From Neocallimastix lanati (nom. inval.) (lineage: Eukaryota; Neocallimastigomycota; Neocallimastigomycetes; Neocallimastigales; Neocallimastigaceae), in the NCBI GenBank assembly GCA_016946835.1, contig JACVTC010000025.1, positions 1,410,001 to 1,425,000 on the forward strand: a stretch of DNA of 15,000 nucleotides, read 5' to 3'. The position numbers and the translations under genes were made by a program. The notes below the pieces were generated by a model. That model worked only from the letters and a program-made list of their open reading frames with translations, ran no database searches and was not told the origin of the DNA. Below are positions 8,451 through 15,000 of this stretch, one piece after another (positions within the stretch are counted from its first letter, which is position 1; the number at the start of each line of letters is the position of its first letter).

Positions 8451-8870
8451 ATTGATAATAAAAAAAAAATCTTTAGAATAAATATTAATATTAATAAAAA
8501 ATAAAAAAAAAAAAGAATGAAAATAATTCAAAGAAACGAAATTCAATGGAATATTCTAACTATACAAAATAAAATATTATTATTATTTTTTTTTTTAGTT
8601 TAATAAAAATAAAATTCTTTTTTAATTAAATTACTTTAAAATTCATTTATCTCTTCTTCTTTTTTCATTTTTCTATTGTTACTTTTTTAATCGCCATTGA
8701 TTTAATGAATTATTTAATCATTTATTTATTTACATAGTTTGATTTATTTAATCAATTATTCATTCATGCATTCATTTTATATAATGAATGATGTATATCT
8801 CAATAGATAACTATAATACTAATATAAAATAGAATTGCATTTATTTATAAATAAATAGTCTTTATTGTTC
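8451..8870. other. Gene-free AT-rich stretch
   Basis: A- and T-tracts. A perfect CATTCATT/AATGAATG inverted repeat with a 6-nt spacer sits at 8769-8790. A less repetitive patch at about 8640-8710 carries no open frame of plausible composition. Confidence 0.5.
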
Positions 8871-8879
8871 AATTATTAT

Positions 8880-9005
8880 TTATTATTTATTAATAAATGG
8901 TCTTTTTTATTATTTATTTTTCAATTATCTATTAATAAATACTCTTTTTTATTATTTATTATTTATTAATAAATACTCAATTTTATTATTTATTATTCAA
9001 TTATT
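8880..9005 (+). repeat. 26+7n minisatellite family, array 3 (short)
   Basis: Copies of TTAATAAATACTC with TACTC at 8940 and 8974 (34-bp spacing) plus a diverged TAATAAATGGTC copy at 8891-8902, embedded in TTATTTATTATT sequence. Confidence 0.8.
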
Positions 9006-9259
9006 TAATTATATATTTTTATTATTATTTATTATAATAATAATATAAGAAAAAATAAGTAAATAAATACATAATTAATTAAATAATTTACTCAATGATT
9101 TTTTTTTTTTTTTTTTTTAAACTTATCGACTTAACCAATACTTAATCCTATCTTTTGTGTGGATAATAAAAATTAAATTTTTATAAAATTTTTTTATTTT
9201 TAAACTTTTTGTAATTAGTTTCGAAAAAATTAAAAAAAATTTTATAGATAAAACACTAT
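9006..9259. other. Gene-free AT-rich stretch with 20-nt T run
   Basis: T homopolymer at 9099-9118 followed by unusually non-repetitive sequence (about 9119-9165, containing CTTATCGACTTAACCAATAC). No coding or RNA structure could be assigned. Confidence 0.5.
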
Positions 9260-9354
9260 ATATAACAATATACTATGCAATATATAATACTATAATATAA
9301 TTTATATATTTATATATAATAAAATATATCATCATACATATAACAATATACTAT
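9260..9354. repeat. 17-bp direct repeat pair
   Basis: ATATAACAATATACTAT is exact at 9260-9276 and 9338-9354 (78-bp offset). The surrounding sequence to about 9420 is rich in ATATATCAT/ATGATATAT-like words. Confidence 0.85.
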
Positions 9355-9560
9355 ATTATATATATCATGATGTATTCATGACATGTATCCATTATAGATA
9401 CTATTATGTATATATTAAAAAATTTAAACAATTACAAATAAAAGTTTTAGAATTTTTTTTTTTTAATAAACTTAAGTAATCTTTACTTTTTAGGAATAAT
9501 ACTAAATTAATAAGATGAATAATTATTCATTTAAAATATTAAAATTTTATTTATAGGTAA

Positions 9561-9745
9561 AAACTTTAATAGATATAAATCTATACCAGAGTAAAACTTA
9601 AATATATATAAAAGAGCTATAGATAAACTTTAATATATAGAATTTATTTTCAATTACATTTTTTATTTTAAACTTTAATAGGTATAAAATATAATTAATA
9701 TACTATTTATATTTGAATAATATTAAACTTTAATATATATAAAAA
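9561..9745 (+). repeat. Five AAACTTTAATA motif copies
   Basis: AAACTTTAATA(T/G)(A/G)TATAAA-like motifs start at 9561, 9594 (AAACTTAAATA variant), 9625, 9670 and 9725. Spacings of 33, 31, 45 and 55 bp. All are on the same strand. Related AAACTT words occur at 9119 and 9856. Confidence 0.7.
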
Positions 9746-10205
9746 ATAAAAAAAAAATAAAAAAGAATTATTTAATTAGTATTTAATTATTATTTAATTC
9801 AATGCAAAAGAAAAAAAAAAAATTGTTTTTTATTCTAGTCTAAAGAAGTTGGTTAAACTTTGAACTTTTGTGCTTCCTTTCTTTGTTTCATTTTTATTAT
9901 ACTTATATCAATCTATTTTATTATATATATATTTTTGCCATTGCACATTCCTAATCATCAATAGATAAATCTGATAGATACGTATAATACAGATATTTAT
10001 AAATATATATATTTATCTTTTATTTATATATATGTATTTAGCTTTTATATCTTTTGGCTATAAATGATTGTAGATAAAACGTATAATTAATAAGAATAAG
10101 AATAAACAAAAAAATAAATAAATAAATAAATAAATTAAAGTAAAAACTATTGAATAGGAATAAATATAAAAATAAGTATAATAAGAATAAAGTAATAAAC
10201 AATAA
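9746..10205. other. Gene-free AT-rich stretch
   Basis: It contains a patch of mixed composition (about 9838-9890 and 9935-9990) and AAATA microsatellites near 10110-10135. No open frame of plausible composition or RNA fold was found. Confidence 0.5.
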
Positions 10206-10208
10206 CAT

Positions 10209-10209
<1 letters not shown>

Positions 10210-10279
<70 letters not shown>
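10210..10279. repeat. 70-nt T homopolymer
   Basis: Uninterrupted T from 10210 to 10279, preceded by AACATG and followed by GTTTTGTTTTGC. Longest homopolymer in the window. An AAAT tetranucleotide run lies nearby at 10317-10342. Confidence 0.9.
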
Positions 10280-10280
<1 letters not shown>

Positions 10281-10422
10281 TTTTGTTTTGCTTTTTTATT
10301 TTTAAGGGGGAAATTATAAATAAATAAATAAATAAATAAATAATTCCATGTAGATATGTATACATAATGATACATTCCTACATTCGCACTAGCTATCCAT
10401 AAGCATAGATTATATATTTATG

Positions 10423-10457
10423 TAGGTATACCTAAGTATAGGTTATATATAAACCTA
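10423..10457. repeat. Adjacent short dyads TAGGTATACCTA and TAGGTT/AACCTA
   Basis: 10423-10434 is a perfect 12-bp palindrome. Five nt later, TAGGTT (10439-10444) and AACCTA (10452-10457) form an inverted repeat around ATATATA. They sit in a non-repetitive patch (10370-10500) that includes CATTCGCACTAGCTATCC. Confidence 0.8.
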
Positions 10458-10965
10458 AGATATACATTCACACATTCTTCTTATTCTTAGTAATAAGGAA
10501 TAATAAAAAATTTAATTATTACTACCTTTAATTTTTTTTTAAATAACTAAAAATAAATAGATAATGAAGGATTGAAGGATTGAATAAATAAATATTTAAA
10601 TAAATAAATAAATTATATATATATATATAATATTATAACAATATTAATAATATTTTACTTTTTTTTTATTATTATTAGGAAAAAAAAAAATAGTTTCCAC
10701 TTTCTTTCAATTTTTTTTTATTTATATTATTTTGCCTTTTATATCAATACATATCTAAATTATATATATTTTGTTTTAATTTTTTTTTTTTTTGTTATTG
10801 TTTTTTGGTTTATATAATAAAATAAAATACAGATAAATAGTAATATAAATAAAAAATAATAAGAAGAAGAATACAGAAAAATAGAACAAAACATAAAAAT
10901 AAATTATATAAAATACATATTTATTTATATTGAAATTATTGAAATTATTAATAATAGTAATAATT
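10458..10965. other. Gene-free AT-rich stretch
   Basis: T- and A-tracts, AAAT and TA microsatellites (TA run about 10614-10628), and an A-rich segment from 10820 to 10965. No gene seen. Confidence 0.55.
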
Positions 10966-10968
10966 AGA

Positions 10969-11090
10969 AAAAAAAAAAAAAAAAAAACTTAAATTGATTA
11001 ACACTTCAAAAGATAAAAAAAATAATTAAATAAAAAATAAAAAAAAAAAAAAAAAAAAACTTAATAGATTAACTCTCCAAAAGATAAAAA
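10969..11090. repeat. Diverged tandem duplication, period about 72 bp, each copy led by an A run
   Basis: An A run of about 19, then CTTAAATTGATTAACACTTC and CAAAAGATAAAAA from 10988; a second copy from 11060 reads CTTAATAGATTAACTCTCC and CAAAAGATAAAAA after another A run. The copies differ by several substitutions and one small indel, so the duplication is not recent. Confidence 0.75.
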
Positions 11091-11159
11091 GATAAAACAG
11101 AAACCAACAAAAAGCTTCAAAATAAAATAAAAAAATAAAATAAAAAAAAAAAAGTTTAT

Positions 11160-11177
11160 ATCTATCTATTATCTATC

Positions 11178-11208
<31 letters not shown>
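11160..11208. repeat. TATC and TA microsatellites
   Basis: ATCT/TATC tetranucleotides (about 11160-11180) followed by a TA dinucleotide run (about 11185-11208). Confidence 0.75.
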
Positions 11209-11216
<8 letters not shown>

Positions 11217-11349
11217 TGGTGTCACAGCAATATCTTCTAATTTTTTTTTTTTATGTTCAATTATTTAGAAATAAAATATTTTATTGATCAATATTTTACA
11301 TATATATGATACATATATTATTATTATTATTGATTATTAATTAATGAAT

Positions 11350-11834
11350 TATTATTATTTATTAATAAATACTCTTTTTAATTATTCAATTATTTATTAT
11401 TTATTATTTATTATTTATTAATAAATACTCTTTTTATTATTTATTATTTATTATTTATTATTAAATACTCTTTTTTATTATTTATTATTTATTATTTATT
11501 AATCAATACTCTTTTTATTATTTATTATTTATTATTTATTAATAAATACTCTTTTTATTATTTATTATTTACTATTTATTAATAAATACTCTTTTTATTA
11601 TTTATTATTTATTATTTATTAATCAATACTCTTTATATTATTTATTATTTATTATTTAGATACTTATTATTTATTTTTCAATTATTCATTATTTATTATT
11701 TATTATTTATTAATAAATATTCTTTTTATTATTTATTATTTATTATTTATTAATAAATACTCTTTTTATTATTTATTATTTATTAATAAATATTCTTTTT
11801 ATTATTATTTATTAATAAATACTCTTTTTATTTA
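11350..11834 (+). repeat. 26+7n minisatellite family, array 4 (largest)
   Basis: Eleven copies with TACTC/TATTC at 11370, 11426, 11466, 11507, 11547, 11587, 11627, 11718, 11758, 11791 and 11820. Spacing is 40 bp in five intervals and 41 in one; the others are 33, 29, 56 and 91 bp. The consensus 40-mer has a conserved TTAATAAATACTCTTTTT core and three or so TTATTTA-type heptamers. Variants include AATCAATACTC (twice) and AATAAATATTC (twice). Confidence 0.93.
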
Positions 11835-12015
11835 TTTAATTATTTATTATTATTAAAATCTTTTTTTTTTTTTATTTTTCTAATGACTTACTATTGTTTA
11901 CTTAATGAATACAATGTTTTTTATGTTATTACTGATGAATTTCATAATTATTTTCAATTTTCCAATTTTCATTTTTTTTTTTTTTTTTTATTTGTATCAC
12001 CGATGAATTTCATAA
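11835..12015. other. T-rich stretch with 15-bp direct repeat
   Basis: GATGAATTTCATAAT occurs at about 11935-11949 and 12002-12016, bracketing a T17 run. An open frame from 11883 crosses the region, but is interrupted by Phe and Lys homopolymers and shows no domain; I do not call it a gene. Confidence 0.5.
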
Positions 12016-12050
12016 TGGTCACGTCATGTCATGTCATGTCGTGTCGTGTC
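12016..12050. repeat. NNGTC pentamer array
   Basis: Seven consecutive pentamers ending in GTC (TGGTC, ACGTC, ATGTC three times, GTGTC twice). The left junction gives TCACGTCA (12019-12026), whose complement TGACGTGA resembles a bZIP/CRE-type half-palindrome. G+C here is far above the local background. Confidence 0.85.
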
Positions 12051-12071
12051 AAACTAACAACCATCCACTTT

Positions 12072-12096
12072 CCCTTCACCCTCCCCCATCCCACCC
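12072..12096 (-). other. G-quadruplex motif on the minus strand (C-tracts on plus)
   Basis: Plus-strand C-tracts at 12072-12074, 12079-12081, 12083-12087, 12090-12092 and 12094-12096. Read on the minus strand these are five G-tracts of at least three G with loops of 1, 2, 1 and 4 nt, which satisfies the standard G3+N1-7 quadruplex pattern; the plus strand could form an i-motif. A run of 20 A (12101-12120) adjoins it. Confidence 0.8.
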
Positions 12097-12146
12097 TCAC
12101 AAAAAAAAAAAAAAAAAAAATTTCCCATTTTTCATAATTAAAATTA

Positions 12147-12199
12147 TCCATTCATTCATTTTCATCCATTCATTTTCATCCATTCATTTCATTCATTGA
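12147..12199. repeat. CATCCATTCATTTT tandem repeat
   Basis: About three copies of a 14-bp unit (CCATTCATTTTCAT) with a degenerate TTCATTCATT tail. It continues the pyrimidine-rich character of the preceding island. Confidence 0.8.
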
Positions 12200-12640
12200 A
12201 TTTGTACAAATGGAAAAGATACACAAAAAAACTATATATATACATATCTATACCTATATTTATATATGTACAAATATAAATATAAATATAAATATATACA
12301 AATAAAAATAAAAATATACAAAAATGTATACAACTATACAACATGTATACAAAATATTAAAAATAAAGAAAAAAAGAAAAAAAAATTAAAAATTATTAAC
12401 AATTAAAATTAATTAATAATTTATATTTTCATAGGATGAAATAAAAATGAAATGAAGGAAAAAAAAGTTAAAATGAAAAAAAAAAAAATATAGTTATAAC
12501 GATTTGATTAAATATATAAATAAATAATTTTTATTAATTGAATAAAAAATAAATAGATAAATAATTTAATAATTAATGATTTATATATACCTATAATTTA
12601 TCATTTATAGGTAATAATAATAGAAAAACAAAAAAAAAAC
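12200..12640. other. Gene-free AT-rich stretch
   Basis: ATATACAAATA and TATACAA repeats (12235-12360), A-tracts, and a hairpin ACCTATAA/TTATAGGT at about 12589-12613. No gene seen. Confidence 0.55.
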
Positions 12641-12684
12641 AAAAAAAAAAGTGGAAAATCTAACCCGTGAAGATGTTTTGTATA

Positions 12685-12706
12685 GGAAAAAAAAATTTTT
12701 TTTTCC
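12685..12706. repeat. Perfect 22-bp palindrome GG-A9-T9-CC
   Basis: Two G, nine A, nine T and two C form a perfect dyad. It follows a small patch of higher G+C (about 12650-12684, with CTAACCCGTGAAGATG). A9T9 is expected to be rigid or curved DNA. Confidence 0.9.
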
Positions 12707-12782
12707 CAGCTTTAAATAAATGAAATAATATATAAATTATAATTATATATAGTCGATAATGTAAACACTATTTTATATATTA

Positions 12783-12900
12783 CATTTTGTATATTATAAA
12801 ATATATTTTGTATGTTATAAAATTTATTTTGTATATTATAAAATTTATTTCGTATATTATAAAATATATTTCATATATTATATTACATTTTGTATAATAT
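12783..12900 (+). repeat. 21-bp tandem repeat in exact register
   Basis: Consensus ATTTTGTATATTATAAAAT plus two nt. The TGTAT G (or its A substitute) falls at 12789, 12810, 12831, 12852 and 12873, exactly 21 bp apart, with a sixth diverged copy at 12892. Copies differ by point changes (TATGTT, TTTCGT, TTTCAT) but not by length. Confidence 0.88.
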
Positions 12901-13525
12901 TATATTATTTCTTTTTATATCTTTTTTTAAATTTTAATTTTTAATCATCATCTTCCATGTTTTATTGGTAAAACCATATTATATAAATATTATATTAAAA
13001 TATATATTAGATCATATAATATACTATAATATGATATATATAAAATTTTATAATTTATTTAATATTTATACGTTTTATTTAATTTTTATTTTTTATTTCA
13101 ATAAAGTTTAAAACTTTATTTATTATTATTTTATTCTATTATTAAAAATAAATAAAAAAGGAAATTTGTAAACTTTATTTATTATTATGTTACTTTTGCT
13201 TTTTCTTTTTTTTCTTTTTCTTTTAATTTTAATTTTAATTTTAATTATTATTATTTTTTTTAAATGAACAAAAATAAATATAATTATCTAATTATTTATT
13301 TTTTAATTTATTATTATTTTAAATTTTGTTCATTTTAGTTAATTTTAATCTAACTAAATATGTTAAAAACTAATAAAACGATTAATAAATCTTAATAAAT
13401 ATAAAAATATAAATCTTAATCAATAGTCATATTCATTAAAGAATAAACTTTAATTTATAATAAACTAAATAATTGCCTTTTTTTTTAAAAAATCATTTTT
13501 TTCATTCGTTCTTCAATTAATTAAA
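12901..13525. other. Gene-free AT-rich stretch with short direct repeats
   Basis: AAACTTTATTTATTATTAT occurs twice (about 13111 and 13170). AAATCTTAAT(A/C)AAT repeats lie near 13386-13422. Poly-T with CTTTTT units lies at 13198-13222. No gene seen. Confidence 0.5.
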
Positions 13526-13531
13526 TAGAAT

Positions 13532-13640
13532 TAAAATAATAATTAATAATAATTAATAATTAATAATAATTAATAATTAATAATAATAATAATTAATAAT
13601 TAATAATAATTAATAATTAATAATAATAATTAAATAAAAT
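13532..13640. repeat. AATTAATAAT minisatellite
   Basis: Interleaved AATTAATAAT and AATAATAATT units, about ten copies in total, with no other bases than A and T. Confidence 0.85.
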
Positions 13641-13767
13641 TAAATATGATTAAAAATAATTTATAATAATAATTAAAATTATCAAATAAAATATTAAATA
13701 ATAAAATTTATATAAAAAATTTTTTTATTTTTTTTTTATTTAAAATAATTAATATTATTTATTCAAT

Positions 13768-13838
13768 TAATATTTATTTATTTATTCAATTGTTTATTTA
13801 TTTATTTATTTATTTAATATTTATTTATTTATTTATTA
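13768..13838. repeat. TTTA tetranucleotide microsatellite
   Basis: Two blocks of TTTA repeats separated by CAATTG- and AATATT-type interruptions. Confidence 0.85.
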
Positions 13839-14099
13839 ATTATTATTAATAAAATCAAAATATATATAATTGTACATATAAATGAACCGTTAACTTTTTT
13901 TTTTTTTTAATTTTTATTTTTAAAATTTTTATAAAAAAAAAAAAGCCATATATAATAAAATATGAAATGAAATAAAATAATAAAATATGAAATAATAAAA
14001 TATGAAATAAAATAAAATATATAAATTTTATATAAAAATTTATAAAAATAAAAATAAAAAAATAAAATAAAAATAACGGCAACATTTTAATTATTGCAT
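13839..14099. other. Gene-free AT-rich stretch with AATAAAATATGAAAT repeats
   Basis: TAAAATATGAAAT(G)AAAT repeats from about 13957 to 14015 and A-tracts. Frames crossing it on the minus strand are low-complexity Ile/Phe/Leu. No gene seen. Confidence 0.55.
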
Positions 14100-14365
14100 T
14101 ATTATTTATTATTTATTAATAAATACTCTTTTTATTATTTATTATTTATTATTTATTATTTATTATTTATTAATAAATACTCTTTTTATTATTTATTATT
14201 TATTAACAAATACTCTTTTTATTATTTATTATTTATTATTTATTAATAAATACTCTTTTTATTATTTATTATTTATTAATAAATACTCTTTTTATTATTT
14301 ATTATTTATTATACATTAATAAATACTCTTTTTATTATTTATTATTTATTATTATTTATTATACA
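14100..14365 (+). repeat. 26+7n minisatellite family, array 5
   Basis: TACTC at 14124, 14178, 14211, 14251, 14284 and 14324. Spacings 54, 33, 40, 33 and 40 bp, all equal to 26 plus a multiple of 7. Same orientation as arrays 1, 3 and 4. One unit has AACAAA in place of AATAAA, and one has ATACATTAAT. Confidence 0.93.
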
Positions 14366-14497
14366 TTTCATAGTTATATTATATCTTAGTCATTATTTAT
14401 TTCATTACTTATCATCAATTCATATTCGTTATTATTCATTTTATTTTATTTAATACTCTTAATTCATTTCGTAGTTTTTATGTCTTCATTCATTTAT

Positions 14498-14530
14498 TTT
14501 CTATTTTCCTTTGATACCGGAAAATAGAAA
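14498..14530. repeat. Perfect 12-bp inverted repeat with 9-nt loop
   Basis: TTTCTATTTTCC (14498-14509) pairs with GGAAAATAGAAA (14519-14530) around TTTGATACC. With one A missing on the right side, pairing could extend further. Either strand could form the stem-loop. Confidence 0.88.
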
Positions 14531-15000
14531 TAAATTTTTATTTTATTTAAATAATGAAAAATTCTTTATTTTTTTATTTAAACTTAAAAACTTATTAATC
14601 ATAAATAAATAAAGGAAATTAAGGAAATAAATAAAGGAGATAATAATAAATAAATAGTTTCAACTAATAATAATTTGTAGCTATTCAATAATATTGATAA
14701 TATTAATATATAAAATAAATTTATAATATATAATTTTATCCTGTGTGTGATTCTCTCGAGTATGCTTTAATAATAGTTAATTTATTTATTTATTTCAATG
14801 TTGGATGACTATTTAATATTTCCTATATTAATAGTATTAATAATATTATTATTAATAATAACAATAAAATATTACTTATGGCTATTATTAATATTCAATT
14901 TTATTATTTTTTTTTATAATAATTTTTTTTTAATATTAATTATTAAATTATTTAATATAAATAATTATTTTTAGTATATCCTATTATTTAATAATATTAT
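14531..15000. other. Gene-free AT-rich right end
   Basis: AATATTATTA-like words in both orientations and short T runs. A small mixed patch at 14740-14768 (TCCTGTGTGTGATTCTCTCG) is the only departure. No coding exon or RNA gene seen. Confidence 0.5.

Noticed and set aside
10058-10375. Minus-strand frames with a long Lys run
   Set aside because: Driven by the 70-nt T homopolymer.
11350-11834. CRISPR-like direct repeats (26-40 bp periodicity)
   Set aside because: Repeats are contiguous with low-complexity spacer of the same heptamers, no unique spacers, and the window is eukaryotic.
11883-12137. 84-codon plus-strand frame spanning the pentamer and C-tract island
   Set aside because: Parts look more varied, but it is broken up by Phe and Lys homopolymers and includes a tandem repeat; no domain, no coding composition, so not called.

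Overview
The window is extremely AT-rich eukaryotic DNA: long A and T runs, TA and TTA/TTTA microsatellites and minisatellites, with one clear spliced protein gene in the left fifth. The gene has A-rich start context, two short AT-rich GT-AG introns, strongly A/T-ending codons and a product resembling the fungal Kre9/Knh1-type cell-surface fold. Together with the composition of the intergenic DNA, this best fits an anaerobic gut fungus (Neocallimastigomycota). That assignment is inference; another very AT-rich protist or fungus such as a Dictyostelium-like organism is not excluded by the sequence alone.

Layout. 1-931: homopolymer-rich sequence downstream of the gene. 932-2863 (minus strand): a three-exon gene for a 420-residue predicted type I membrane protein, with signal peptide, glycosylatable extracellular beta-rich domain, one membrane helix and a 190-residue cytoplasmic tail. 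2864-15000: about 12 kb with no gene I can support. It is not featureless. It holds five arrays (6421-6900, 7540-7970, 8880-9005, 11350-11834, 14100-14365) of one minisatellite family whose unit length is close to 26 + 7n bp, one of them in the opposite orientation. It also holds a 21-bp tandem array in exact register (12783-12900), a slipping 18/22/26-bp array (8321-8450), a double, mutually exclusive inverted repeat (5828-5894), a 70-nt T run (10210-10279) and several short perfect palindromes.

Two islands stand out from the desert. The first (about 7973-8062) is near 48% G+C by hand count and folds on paper into consecutive hairpins; it may be a structured non-coding RNA or a relict/foreign fragment. 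The second (about 12016-12120) has a pentamer array followed by five C-tracts that make a textbook G-quadruplex motif on the minus strand, then 20 A. These two are the best candidates for something undescribed.

No tRNA, rRNA, CRISPR array or identifiable transposon coding region was found.
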